A stretch of 64,000 nucleotides of DNA from Gemmatimonadales bacterium. GTDB lineage: Bacteria; Gemmatimonadota; Gemmatimonadetes; Gemmatimonadales; GWC2-71-9. A program made the translations under genes and the position numbers. Below, piece after piece: positions 26,810-38,169 of this stretch (within the stretch, counting starts at the first letter, position 1; each line of letters starts with the position of its first letter). The DNA lies in assembly GCA_036500345.1 (NCBI GenBank), contig DASYCE010000032.1:124001-188000 (forward strand). The letters are read 5' to 3'. A model generated the notes under the pieces. That model did not search any database. It saw only the letters and a list, made by a program, of their open reading frames with translations, and was not told the origin of the DNA.

Positions 26810-29800
26810 ATGCACGCACTGCGTAGTATGCGGAAACTTTCCGCCGGGGTTGCCTTGGCGGCGTTCGCGGCAGCACTCCTCCCCGGCACGGCCTCGGCCT
26901 GGCCGGCGCCGGGAGCGAAGCCACAATTCAAGCTCTTCGCTCGCGCCCTCGGATCGATCGGGGTCAACCGCGTCGAGCTCGGATTGGCGAGTCTGGGCAA
27001 CATCGGTGTTGACTCGTCGGGTCGCGGTACGACGCAGGGCGGCTTCTGGCCCCGCGGTACCATCGACAACTACATCTTCAACTCCGGTATTCAGGTCGCC
27101 GGCCAGATTCAGGGGACCAAGCCGACCAATCCGTGGGGCGGCGACACGGCGGGCGGCCTGTTCTTCGACGCCACCGGTCTCCATGAGCATTCCGAAGGTG
27201 TCGAGAACGTCTTCAACTCGGCGAACTCCGCCGACGTCGCGTCGTGGCCTTCGGACGCCTTCGTGCCGCAGGGCGACGCGGTCGCCGATCTGTACGCTAC
27301 GCCGCTGCAGGGATTGGTCAGCGCGTCGCAGGGCGACGTGCACTTCGTCGCGTGGGAAGGGAATCCGGCGCTCATCAACGGCCGCGCCCACCCACTCGGC
27401 ATTCTCGCCGACCACCGGCTCCTCGCGTGGAACTATCCGGCCGGCAACCAGGACGTCGTCTACGTCGTGGTGACGCTGTACAACGTCACCTCGGCCAACT
27501 GCTCGGATTACGCCGCCGCACGTGCCGGAATTCGAGACCTCCTCTGCGCCCAGGGGCAGAAGTTCCAGTCGCTCAACAACGCCAAATACGGCATTACGCT
27601 GCCGACCGGTGGCTACACCATCGGCCCGATGCTCATGGCGTATGCGGCTGATCCAGACGTCGGCAACGCCAGCGACAACTACGCCACGGTCAACCTGCCG
27701 TTCGCGATGGGGATGGCCTACGACGCGACGTTCGGCAAGGGGACCGGTGGGTGGTCGTTCGATCCGGCGATCTTCGCACCGCCGTTCTTCGCCGGCGTCG
27801 GCTTCGTCGGCATGAAGTACCTCAAGGGACCTGATGGCCCGGGGGCGATCCAGCTCTTCACCAACTCGGTGAACGGTGCCGGGAACGCCGACCCTGCCAA
27901 CACGACGATCCTCTACCGCATCCTCGCGGGGACGCCGACTCAGACCGATGGTTCATGCGATGTCCCGGGCGACCCGAAGGTCACCCACATCTGCTTCGTC
28001 AAGAAGGGAACGTTCACGGACATCCGGATGATCGAGTCGTCGAGCCCGCTCACGCTGGCGCCGGGTGAATTCCGTACGATCGTCGTCGCGCTGATCTTCG
28101 CACCGCCGGTGGCATTGCCGGGCTTCGTGCCGAACGCGACGACGAACGTTGATCCGGGTGATCCGACCTGGACCTCCTCGTCCGACTCGATGGTGAAGTA
28201 CAATGGTGCCAACCGGATCGACTCGCTGGCAGGGTTCGCCGGATACAACGGCGGATTGACCAATGGCGACGGCAGCCATCACGACCCGGTCCAGACCGAC
28301 TTCTCGGTGATCAAGGGTTCGGTGATGGCGAAGGCGCTGGTGGCGCAGGCCGTCTTCAACGCGAAATTCCTCCAGGAATTCGCGCCTGACGCACCGCAGT
28401 TCTTCCTGATTCCGGGTGACAAGCAGGTCACGGTCCTCTGGAAGCCGTCAGACACCGAAACGCTGGGCGATCCGTTCTTCGCCGTCGTCGGTTCGCCGCT
28501 GACGAAGGACGCGGACGGCAATTCCATTCCGAATCCGCTCTACGATCCGAACTATCGTCAGTTCGATGTTGAGGGGTACCGGATCTACCGCGGCCGCAGC
28601 GACTCGCCAACCGGCCTTCAGCTCCTGGCGCAGTTCGACTACGCCGGCACGACGTTCAAGGATTTCACCGGCACCGTGGTCAGCGGAAACTGTGCCCCGG
28701 AACTCGGCATCGAGACCGATTGCCCGGTGACCTTCCCGACGCCGACGAATCCGACGCATGCGGGAACGGCGCCGACCAAGTTTGGGACCTTCAACATCGG
28801 GCCGCAGCCCTCGGGCGCTCCGCTGATCTTTGAAGACCAGAGCTGCACGACCTGCCGCGTTCCGCTGGCAGGTGGGACGACGTCGCTCACCGTGACCGCC
28901 GATACGGCGGTCTCTGGTGCACTCGACGGCTCATTCCCCCCGCTCGCGGACACCGGTGTACCGTTCGTCTTCATCGACCGCCTCGGCGCCTGTCAGATCT
29001 GCGGCGTCGTGAACGGCATCAACTACTTCTACTCGGTCACTGCATTCGACGTGAACGCACCGGGCCACGGCCCGACGTCGCTCGAATCGGCGCGTGTCAC
29101 CAAGCAGGTCACGCCGCAAAGCGCGGCCGGGAACACGTCGTCAAGCGGCACCATCGCGGTGAGCGGGCTCAGCGGCCGCGGTGTCGCATTGACCGACACG
29201 ACGCAGCCGACGATTGATACCCTCACGGGCGAATTCTCGAAGAAGATGCCGATCAGCAACTCGGCCTCGCTCTCGGTCGGCATTCTCGTGACCCAGGTCC
29301 TCAAGACTGTCACGGCCACCGTCAAGCTCGACTCGATTCTGCTCAATACCGCTGCATCCGGCGGTGGTGGCAACGAAGTCTTCACCGAATACATGTCGGT
29401 GACGAATACGGCCGGGACGAGCGTATTCTCCATTCCCGCCACGATGAACGAAGCGGACTACGGCGGTGGTGCGACGACGACGTTCTCAGCCGGGTTCGGT
29501 GCGCTGGCAGTCGATTCCGCGTCGTCGAGCGTCTTCGGCGGCGGCAACGGGTTCTCGATCCCCGCAACCATGACCATCCACGTTCCCGGCGGCTACACCA
29601 CAGGGATCATGGGCCGTGGCTGCATCAACGGCGGTACCAGCGGGACGCCGTTCGCAACCAACCCCGCGCGTCTGTGCGCCTATAACGGACCGCGCTGGTT
29701 CATCGGCGACAACGAAACCACGGCCAATCCGAACAGCGACAACGGCGATGCCTTCAATGACGGTTCGCTGCCGGCAACGCTGAACAATGCAGGCGCGCTC

Positions 29801-30847
29801 GCCGGTGTGACTCACATCTGGCGGCCGATCGAGTACTTCATGGTCCCGACGAACTATCGCGATGTGGCTGGTGCGATGTCGCCGTTCATCACGGATGCGG
29901 ATTACCGGATGTACTGGGGCGCCGGCGGCAAGGTCGATTCGGTCATCGATCTGACTGACAACACCGTGGTGCCGTTCGACACGCGAATCACATCCTCGTG
30001 GGGCTTCCTGAATCCATCTGCGGTTACTCAGGCGGGGACATTCGCCAATCGCTCGGATGGCGCCTTGACGTGGACGGCGATCAGCTGCGTTCAACCGCTC
30101 AAGAGCCAATCCGCAATCACGTCGCTGTATCCATGCAGCGGCGCCGCGGCAGCGCTTTCGCAGACCGCTGTTCCAGGACCGGTCCTGATCTGCGTCACAG
30201 GTGACGCGGTCGTTGGGACCTCTGGTCCCTCGGCGGCTTGCGACCAGGCCGTGACGCAGGATCCTTCGTCGGTTTCTGCGACTGGAACCGGCTTCATCCT
30301 GTACCTCAAGGGTCACTACTACATGATGACGCTCGCCGCCGGAGTGCCGGCGTCGGGGACCCAGTGGACCGTGCGCGACTACACCGGGGCAATCACCGGC
30401 GGCAATGGGCGAGCCGGTGCTGGCGGGAAGTATGTGTTCCACCCCGATCCATTCCGGCCGTTCACGGCTCCGGGAATCGGCTTCCAGCTCACGGTCAACA
30501 CGACCAACACGGTCGCCGACGTCACGGGTGACGTCCTGGCGAAGGTGCACACGGTCCCGGATCCGTACTACGTGACCAGCGCGTTCGACCAGTCGGTCGA
30601 TACCAAGGACATCCAGTTCGTGAATGTCCCGGCAAACGCGATCATCCGGATCTACACGGTCAGCGGCGTCCTCGTTCGGGTGCTGCAGAACAACACCAGC
30701 TCGTTCTCGGCGATCGTCCACTGGGACGTGCGTAACCGCACCAACCAGTTCGTGTCCAGCGGCGTGTACTTCTACAACATCGAAGCCGGCGGCCTCAACC
30801 GCACTGGCCGCATGACCATTGTCAACTACGCGAGCACCGTCCAGTAA
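26810..30847 (+). CDS. Large secreted protein with C-terminal FlgD/T9SS-like domain
   Basis: The protein has 1345 residues and a clear signal peptide ending PGTASA. Here +1 is Trp, unlike its neighbours. The bulk is Ser, Thr, Gly and Asn-rich. A fibronectin-like stretch lies near residues 530-625 (KQVTVLWKPSDTE, YRIYRG). The last 95 residues (from about 1250) read like the FlgD-Ig/type A sorting domain of exported proteins: VPDPYYV, NAIIRIYTVSGVLVRVL, SGVYFYNIEA and RTGRMTIVNY. The repeat-rich body is not recognised. PorV lies immediately downstream, which fits surface export by a SprA/PorV route. Confidence 0.8.
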   Translation: MHALRSMRKLSAGVALAAFAAALLPGTASAWPAPGAKPQFKLFARALGSIGVNRVELGLASLGNIGVDSSGRGTTQGGFWPRGTIDNYIFNSGIQVAGQIQGTKPTNPWGGDTAGGLFFDATGLHEHSEGVENVFNSANSADVASWPSDAFVPQGDAVADLYATPLQGLVSASQGDVHFVAWEGNPALINGRAHPLGILADHRLLAWNYPAGNQDVVYVVVTLYNVTSANCSDYAAARAGIRDLLCAQGQKFQSLNNAKYGITLPTGGYTIGPMLMAYAADPDVGNASDNYATVNLPFAMGMAYDATFGKGTGGWSFDPAIFAPPFFAGVGFVGMKYLKGPDGPGAIQLFTNSVNGAGNADPANTTILYRILAGTPTQTDGSCDVPGDPKVTHICFVKKGTFTDIRMIESSSPLTLAPGEFRTIVVALIFAPPVALPGFVPNATTNVDPGDPTWTSSSDSMVKYNGANRIDSLAGFAGYNGGLTNGDGSHHDPVQTDFSVIKGSVMAKALVAQAVFNAKFLQEFAPDAPQFFLIPGDKQVTVLWKPSDTETLGDPFFAVVGSPLTKDADGNSIPNPLYDPNYRQFDVEGYRIYRGRSDSPTGLQLLAQFDYAGTTFKDFTGTVVSGNCAPELGIETDCPVTFPTPTNPTHAGTAPTKFGTFNIGPQPSGAPLIFEDQSCTTCRVPLAGGTTSLTVTADTAVSGALDGSFPPLADTGVPFVFIDRLGACQICGVVNGINYFYSVTAFDVNAPGHGPTSLESARVTKQVTPQSAAGNTSSSGTIAVSGLSGRGVALTDTTQPTIDTLTGEFSKKMPISNSASLSVGILVTQVLKTVTATVKLDSILLNTAASGGGGNEVFTEYMSVTNTAGTSVFSIPATMNEADYGGGATTTFSAGFGALAVDSASSSVFGGGNGFSIPATMTIHVPGGYTTGIMGRGCINGGTSGTPFATNPARLCAYNGPRWFIGDNETTANPNSDNGDAFNDGSLPATLNNAGALAGVTHIWRPIEYFMVPTNYRDVAGAMSPFITDADYRMYWGAGGKVDSVIDLTDNTVVPFDTRITSSWGFLNPSAVTQAGTFANRSDGALTWTAISCVQPLKSQSAITSLYPCSGAAAALSQTAVPGPVLICVTGDAVVGTSGPSAACDQAVTQDPSSVSATGTGFILYLKGHYYMMTLAAGVPASGTQWTVRDYTGAITGGNGRAGAGGKYVFHPDPFRPFTAPGIGFQLTVNTTNTVADVTGDVLAKVHTVPDPYYVTSAFDQSVDTKDIQFVNVPANAIIRIYTVSGVLVRVLQNNTSSFSAIVHWDVRNRTNQFVSSGVYFYNIEAGGLNRTGRMTIVNYASTVQ

Positions 30848-30866
30848 CGTCCAACGTTCTACACCT

Positions 30867-30899
30867 GGTCCGGCGCACCGCGTGGGCGGGCGCCGGACC
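30867..30899 (+). terminator. Intercistronic hairpin before porV
   Basis: GGTCCGGCGC (30867-30876) pairs with GCGCCGGACC (30890-30899), a 10-base stem with a 13-base loop. It ends just before the AAGGAG ribosome-binding site of porV. A role as mRNA stabiliser or attenuator is as likely as termination. Confidence 0.5.
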
Positions 30900-30916
30900 G
30901 AAGGAGACAAAACCAG

Positions 30917-32053
30917 ATGATTCGGTTCTCTGTTCTGAAGGGCGCTACTGCAGGCATGCTCCTCCTTGCTCCCGCCATTGCCGCGGCGCAGTCCACGACC
31001 GGCAATGACAACACCGGCTACGGCACTACTGCCGCCGAATTCCTTCTTCTTGGCGCCAACGCCAGGGGGATGGCGCTCGGTGGCGCCTATGCCGCGGTCG
31101 CAACCGACGTCGGCGGCCTCAACGCCAATCCTGGCGCCGTCGCGCTTCTCAAGCGACCGGCGATCCAGGGATCGCAACTGCAGTACGTCGGCGACACCAA
31201 GCTCGATTGGGGTGCAGTCGCACTCCCGTTCGGCGGCGGCTCGAGCGTCCTGGGATTCCAGATCGGGACCTTCGGCTTCTCCGACCAGCCGGTCTACACC
31301 GTTGGCGATCCGGAAGGCACGGGCGCCTTCTACTCGGTCAACGAAACTTTCATCGCCGGTACACTGGCGAAGAACTTTTCGGACCGATTCTCGGTTGGTA
31401 TCACAGCCAAGGGCGTGATCGATCACCTCGGTGACGTCAACGGCAGCGCGTTCGCCGTGGACTTCGGGACGCACTTCCATTCGCAGCTCGGGGGCAAGGC
31501 AGTGCAGTTCGCCTTCTCACTGTCGAACCTCGGCACCAACATGAGTTATTCCGGTGAAGGGCTGAATCAGAAGATCGACCGCGGCGCGACGCGCGATACC
31601 ACACCGGGCCAGGGCGGAATCGTTTCGCTCCCGGTCCCCGTCGGATTGCTCGCCTCGTCGTTCGGCCTTCCGACCCTCTTCCGGGTGGCACTCGCCTACG
31701 ATGTGGTCGAAACGAAGGGCGCCAAGCTGGCGCTGATGGGTGAATTCAACCAGATGCGGTCGAATCGCGGCGCCTTCGGTGGCGGTGCGGAGTTCGCGGC
31801 CGACCACATCGGTGGATCGGGATTCGGCGTGGCGCTGCGCGGGTCATACACCTACAACCCGTCGCTCAGCTACGGCAACACCGGCCTGGTCGGATACGTC
31901 GAGCCAAGCGATGACAAGAACGCCGGCATTGCCTACGGCGGAGGGGTCTGGCTCGCGTCGAAGGGTGGATTCCAACTCGGCTTCGATTACGCCTGGAAGC
32001 GGATCGGCGTGATCGGCGACGTGAACTTCTACACCATTACGCTCGGCTGGTAA
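30917..32053 (+). CDS. porV: PorV/PorQ family outer-membrane protein
   Basis: The protein has 378 residues and a signal peptide ending AIAAA before Gln. The N-terminal segment AAEFLLLGANARGMALGGAYAAVATDVGGLNANPGAVALL (about 37-76) is diagnostic of the PorV/PorQ (UPF0164) family. A beta-barrel ending ITLGW follows. In Bacteroidetes PorV shuttles type 9 secretion cargo from the SprA translocon to the surface. Here it directly follows a large protein with a type-A-like C-terminal domain. The symbol marks the family; whether it is functionally PorV or PorQ is not settled by sequence. Confidence 0.88.
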   Translation: MIRFSVLKGATAGMLLLAPAIAAAQSTTGNDNTGYGTTAAEFLLLGANARGMALGGAYAAVATDVGGLNANPGAVALLKRPAIQGSQLQYVGDTKLDWGAVALPFGGGSSVLGFQIGTFGFSDQPVYTVGDPEGTGAFYSVNETFIAGTLAKNFSDRFSVGITAKGVIDHLGDVNGSAFAVDFGTHFHSQLGGKAVQFAFSLSNLGTNMSYSGEGLNQKIDRGATRDTTPGQGGIVSLPVPVGLLASSFGLPTLFRVALAYDVVETKGAKLALMGEFNQMRSNRGAFGGGAEFAADHIGGSGFGVALRGSYTYNPSLSYGNTGLVGYVEPSDDKNAGIAYGGGVWLASKGGFQLGFDYAWKRIGVIGDVNFYTITLGW

Positions 32054-32117
32054 CGACACCCATGACGGGGATTCTGCCACGGGGCATTACGGCCGGGATT
32101 TGCAAGGGAGACAATCC

Positions 32118-33536
32118 ATGCTGATCGCTGCCGTACTTGCTGCCGCGCTCGCGAGCCAACAGGCTCCCGCGCCTGGCGGAATCCAGATGCGCGCCGTGCG
32201 GTTCTGGCTACCGGAAGCGCACAAGACAAGTGTGCTGACGATGGTCGAAGTGCCGTACTCGCTGACCACACCGGTCGGCACGGGGCCCGACGCCTACCTC
32301 GCATACCAGGTCGTGGTACGCGTCAAGGACGATGCGGGGAAGCTTCTCGACGCCGACCGGTGGACCAAGCACGCGGCTGCATCGTTGCGCACCGACAATG
32401 CATCCGCCATCGAGCAGATGAGTTTCGGAGTGCTCCCGGGGCACTACTGGGTTCAGGTCGAAGTCACCGACTCCGCAACCGGGCGCGTGACCACGGACAG
32501 CGTTCACTTTGACGGGTACATGCAGTCGCCGGGAGCATCGGACCTCCTCCTGGCAAACCGGATCCGCGTCGTTCCGTCGGGAGACACTGCCCTCGATCCG
32601 GGGGAAATCGCTCGAGGGAACTATCGGTTCGTGACGGCGCCGCAAGTACATGTCGACGTGTCGCAACCGGTGGTCGGATTCCTGATGGAAGCGTATTCGC
32701 CCGATTCGACCAGTGCCACGCTCACGCTCAAGGTCGCGATGGCCGACGGCAAGGAGATCGCGACACTGATTCCGGTGCAGAAGTCGATCCCGGCGGGCGG
32801 CGGCGTGATTGCGTCGCAGTTCTCGGTGGAGGGGCTTCCGGCGGGGTCGTACCTGATCAAGGCGGCGCTCGCCGTCAATGGCCAGACGATCGACCGCCAG
32901 GCATCGTTTGTGGTCAACGCCATCGAGCCGTCGTTGCAGCGTGAAATCGCGGTCAACAACGCATCACGCGGACTGGACGAGTCGTATTTCAACTCGATGC
33001 CCGAAGATTCGCTCGACGCCGCGGCGGAAGAACTCCAGATCCTTCCGGAAGTGACCAGGCGCGATCTCGAGCCGTACAAGCGCGACGAGCTCACCCTGGC
33101 CGCGAAGCGCCGTTTCCTGATCGAGTTCTGGGCCAAGCGCGACAACAACAAGGCGACACCGGAGAACGAAGCGCGGATCGCATTCTACAATGCGATCGCG
33201 TACGCCAACGCCCATTACGCGGTGCGATATGTCCCGGGGTGGAAGACGGCGCGCGGCCGGGTCTTCGCCAAGTACGGTTCGCCAACCGATTCGCTGAACG
33301 ACAACCTGGGTGGCCAGAGCAAGGTTCGATATCTCGTCTGGCGGATTACCCGGTCAAAGGATCGCTGGTTCATCTTCGGCGATCGGGACAACAACGGCAA
33401 CTACGTCCTGCTCCGTTCCAACGAGACATCGGAGCCGGGGACGCCAGGGTGGCGCGAGCTCATCGACCCGCAATCGGTCATGGATATCGCGAGCTGGTTG
33501 GGATTGCCGCGGGCCTATTTCAACAACGACAACTAG
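32118..33536 (+). CDS. GWxTD-domain secreted protein
   Basis: The ATG at 32118 is chosen because AAGGGAG lies seven bases upstream; this gives 472 residues. A short signal peptide ends ALAS before Gln-Gln. The C-terminal third contains LAAKRRFLIEFWAKRD and the family motif GWKTARGRVFAKYGSP (about 374-389), in which the fourth Asp of GWxTD is Ala. The family is found in Gemmatimonadota and related groups and has no proven function. The gene is the fourth member of the surface operon, 64 bases after porV. Confidence 0.85.
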   Translation: MLIAAVLAAALASQQAPAPGGIQMRAVRFWLPEAHKTSVLTMVEVPYSLTTPVGTGPDAYLAYQVVVRVKDDAGKLLDADRWTKHAAASLRTDNASAIEQMSFGVLPGHYWVQVEVTDSATGRVTTDSVHFDGYMQSPGASDLLLANRIRVVPSGDTALDPGEIARGNYRFVTAPQVHVDVSQPVVGFLMEAYSPDSTSATLTLKVAMADGKEIATLIPVQKSIPAGGGVIASQFSVEGLPAGSYLIKAALAVNGQTIDRQASFVVNAIEPSLQREIAVNNASRGLDESYFNSMPEDSLDAAAEELQILPEVTRRDLEPYKRDELTLAAKRRFLIEFWAKRDNNKATPENEARIAFYNAIAYANAHYAVRYVPGWKTARGRVFAKYGSPTDSLNDNLGGQSKVRYLVWRITRSKDRWFIFGDRDNNGNYVLLRSNETSEPGTPGWRELIDPQSVMDIASWLGLPRAYFNNDN

Positions 33537-33598
33537 CACAGCGTTACACAACGGACTGGTGTCTGGTGGCACCAAGGACCTTTCCTCAGGAGTCCAGC

Positions 33599-35041
33599 AT
33601 GAAGCAGATCACGTGTGGTGCGGTCGCGGTTCTCGGGATGTTCACGCTGGCAGGCTGCTATAGCTATGCCAGCAAGGATATCAACAACAGCAACTACGAT
33701 CTGGTGCAGGCGAATCCGGTCTTCGCCACGATGAATGCCGGCGATTCGGACGAAGTCATTTTTCGCCTCGTCAACGACGCCAACCTCGGCGCACTGACCA
33801 GCTACACGATCACCGGCGTCCCGGCCGGAATCGCGGTGAACCCGATCCCCAATTATCGACCGCAATTCCTGAACGACACGCTCAATCCGACCGGCGACAA
33901 GACGGCACAGGCGTATTACATCAGGGGCATCACGCCTGGGCGTTACACCTTCGTCGCCACACCAACCTCGGTCAACACCGGGATCTCGACGACGGTGACG
34001 GTGCTGGTCCGCCCGATCACGCTCGGATCAGCCTTGTCCAAGCACACCGTCTCCTTCGGCGACACGCTGGTCCTGAGCGCACCGGCCGGGTCAGTCTTTT
34101 CGCACGCGTCAGCGGTGACCTTTACCACCGGGGCCGTCGGGATTGTGTCGCTCTCGGCCGATTCGACGAAGCTCACCCTGGTTGCAGGCCCGGGAATCAC
34201 CGGACCAGCATCGGTCACCAACGTCGGTGAACTTGCCGCTCCGACGATCGTCAAGAAGACGCTCGTGACGCAGGATTCGCTGGTATCGAACCTGCTCACG
34301 ACGGCGCCGACTACGTTTTCCACGACCACGCCGGATATCGGCGTTCCGATCACCGTGGCGCTCGGCAGCGCGCTCCGCTTTACGTCGACCTCGCAGGTAC
34401 TGGTCGGCGGGACAAAGGCTGGCATCGAATCGATCTCGGCCGACAGCTCGACGGCGCAGGTTGTACCGCTCGCTGGAACGACCGGTGCGGTCACCTACAC
34501 CGGTATCGTGCTGAGCTATCTCCCGGGCACCGCGCTCTCTCTGCCGTCTGGCCAGTCCGTGACCCCGACTTCAGTCTACGGGGGTCCGAGCAGCACGCAC
34601 CCCAATTCGATCGCGACCGCTGACACGATTCCTCTGACCGGAAGCCGCTCTTACGTCGTGAGCAATGGCGGCGGAATTCCGACCGCGTGCTCCGCCGGCG
34701 CGGTGGCTGCCTTCGGTGGCGGTATCACCTGCGCATATTGGATTGTGACGATCGGGACTAACGCCAAGATGTCCGGCGACATTCGGTGGACTGCTTCGAC
34801 TACGGACGATCTCGGCCTGATCCTTCAGAGCGCGGACGGTTCCGGCTGTCTCGCGGTTCTCGCGGATAACAAGGGTCCTGTGCTCGGCAACGTCGGCGAT
34901 GATGCAACAACGCCACTGAATTGCGGTGAGTCTGCTACCCAGACGCTCACAAGCGGCACGTACCTCTTGACGCTGGTGAGCTTCAACGAAGGTGGGACGA
35001 CGATCCCGTCATGGTTCCAGTTCAGGATTTCGCAGCCCTGA
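33599..35041 (+). CDS. Putative surface lipoprotein, last gene of the operon
   Basis: The ATG at 33599 has AGGAG six bases upstream. The 480-residue product starts MKQITCGAVAVLGMFTLAGC, a clear lipobox with Cys20. The rest is Thr, Ser and Val-rich and probably made of beta-sandwich repeats. No enzyme motif was found. Four cysteines in the C-terminal third (IPTACSA, GITCAYW, GSGCLAV, PLNCGES) could form disulfides. The terminator at 35067 ends the operon. I do not recognise a family. Confidence 0.78.
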   Translation: MKQITCGAVAVLGMFTLAGCYSYASKDINNSNYDLVQANPVFATMNAGDSDEVIFRLVNDANLGALTSYTITGVPAGIAVNPIPNYRPQFLNDTLNPTGDKTAQAYYIRGITPGRYTFVATPTSVNTGISTTVTVLVRPITLGSALSKHTVSFGDTLVLSAPAGSVFSHASAVTFTTGAVGIVSLSADSTKLTLVAGPGITGPASVTNVGELAAPTIVKKTLVTQDSLVSNLLTTAPTTFSTTTPDIGVPITVALGSALRFTSTSQVLVGGTKAGIESISADSSTAQVVPLAGTTGAVTYTGIVLSYLPGTALSLPSGQSVTPTSVYGGPSSTHPNSIATADTIPLTGSRSYVVSNGGGIPTACSAGAVAAFGGGITCAYWIVTIGTNAKMSGDIRWTASTTDDLGLILQSADGSGCLAVLADNKGPVLGNVGDDATTPLNCGESATQTLTSGTYLLTLVSFNEGGTTIPSWFQFRISQP

Positions 35042-35066
35042 TCAATTGCTGATCGCAGGGACAAGA

Positions 35067-35107
35067 CAACCGCCCCCGTCCGGTCATCGGACGGGGGCGG
35101 TTGGTCT
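35067..35107 (+). terminator. Rho-independent terminator of the surface operon
   Basis: AACCGCCCCCGTCCG (35068-35082) and CGGACGGGGGCGGTT (35088-35102) form a perfect 15-base stem with a 5-base loop, followed by GGTCTTT. Confidence 0.88.
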
Positions 35108-35141
35108 TTGGGCGATGGGTACAGCCTCACCTGTCGCGCCG

Positions 35142-35555
35142 TCAATGCCGATGTTCAAGCACCAGCGCGACGAACTCGTCGTGCGAGAGATGCCGCACTT
35201 CAGACCAGCTTCTTCCCGTGAGTCGTCGGACCGCGCGGTACGCCCACGCCGGTTCGTAGTTCACGTCGATCGTCTCGGCGCAAAAGGAACGATGATGCGC
35301 CTCCGCCGCATCGCGAAGTGCGAGGATCCGCGTCAGCGTGGAAAGCACCCTGAACGGCGGCAATCCGACTCGATGCAGCACACGATTGAGGTGATGTCGA
35401 TTCCGTAGCCCGACGCGGTGCGCAAAGCCATTGGCCGATTCGTACGCGTATGGGCAGGAGAGGATGGCGAAGAGCAGACGAGTCGCCATCTCAACCGAAT
35501 CCTTCGGAGCGGCAACGGGTGCAACAGGGTTGGACAATGGCCTGAATGGCAACAT
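35142..35555 (-). CDS. Small AraC-like helix-turn-helix protein
   Basis: This 137-residue protein (ATG at 35555; an internal ATG at codon 23 is an alternative start) shows two AraC-like halves. One helix-turn-helix is near GFAHRVGLRNRHHLNRVL. A second is near NYEPAWAYRAVRRLTGRSWSEVRHL, where the RLTG and SEVR segments match the usual end of the AraC domain. There is no separate ligand domain, so it is DNA-binding only or a truncated relic. It lies alone between the surface-operon terminator and a gene-poor stretch. Confidence 0.6.
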   Translation of the reverse strand: MLPFRPLSNPVAPVAAPKDSVEMATRLLFAILSCPYAYESANGFAHRVGLRNRHHLNRVLHRVGLPPFRVLSTLTRILALRDAAEAHHRSFCAETIDVNYEPAWAYRAVRRLTGRSWSEVRHLSHDEFVALVLEHRH

Positions 35556-36369
35556 GTCTTACGCCTGAGATGGGACAACAAACGGTCAACTGATCTGACT
35601 GATGCCATGGACTATCGGTACTGCCGCTGCCATTTGAAAGGGGGATGATCAAAACGTCATAGGCGACCAATTTCTATACATGTGGAGTACGGCGCGGTCG
35701 CAATTGCGATTGGATACAATGTCACTGCGCGGTGAAGCCTCGAGGCCAGTGATGCCTCGGCGGATTGGTGATCATTGAAGAAGCTCTCGCTGCGCGGAGT
35801 GTTCGTTCCCGTCTCGGGTGTTCTTGACGACAGCAACTTTCATCTCGTAATCGGCTCAACTGGTTTCGTTTGCTGACCGCGATATCCCGTTTCCGTCCTG
35901 GCGGTATCTGGAGCGCGTCGTTGGCGAATAAAGATCGTTCTCTCTCCTTCGGGAATGTGCCGCGATGGTTTGGCTCCCGGTATGATTGTGTTGGCCAGCG
36001 TCACGACTGCTCTTGCCGGCATGTCGATTGGTTTGGCGTCCAGGTCGCGAAGAGTGATCGCCGGACCCGGAGGTTTGGGCGTTCGGCGCCGTGGTTGGGA
36101 GGTACGGCGCGGTGGTTTGGATGTTCGGCGTATTGGTTAGAACATTCGGCGCAGGGGTTTGGACGCGCGGCAACGCGGATTCGGTGCCGGGTCGAGCTGG
36201 ATGGCTGTCAGCCGCGGAGGAAGACCGATCAATGCAACAGTCTCGACAGGCGTGCTCACCCGGGTGAGGCGCAGTCGCGGAAGATCAGCGGTGCGGCGCA
36301 GAGTATTGCCCAGGCGGCGCGCGTCTCGCCCCACTCGCTCCGGTCGCGGACCCTGCGGCACCCCCGATC
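35556..36369. other. Gene-poor, lower-GC region with a minisatellite
   Basis: No convincing gene was seen on either strand in these 814 bases; the open frames here lack ribosome-binding sites and natural protein composition. The two lines covering 35641-35760 count to about 53% GC, well below the neighbouring genes. A 21-bp tandem repeat lies at 36072-36176. A CGCAATTGCG palindrome lies near 35699. Confidence 0.6.
36072..36176 (+). repeat. 21-bp tandem repeat, five imperfect copies
   Basis: Consecutive 21-base units start at 36072, 36093, 36114, 36135 and 36156. All begin GGTT, and the first four share a CGGCG core at the same position. Because 21 is divisible by three, open frames on both strands show seven-residue periodicity. 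That makes them look protein-like without proving that they are coding. Confidence 0.8.

Positions 36370-38168
<1,799 letters not shown>

Positions 38169-38169
<1 letters not shown>

Noticed and set aside
35856-36173. Minus-strand 105-codon frame with Thr-Pro-Asn-Gln repeats as a repeat protein
   Set aside because: The periodicity comes from the 21-bp DNA repeat and appears in more than one frame; there is no start signal or recognised domain.
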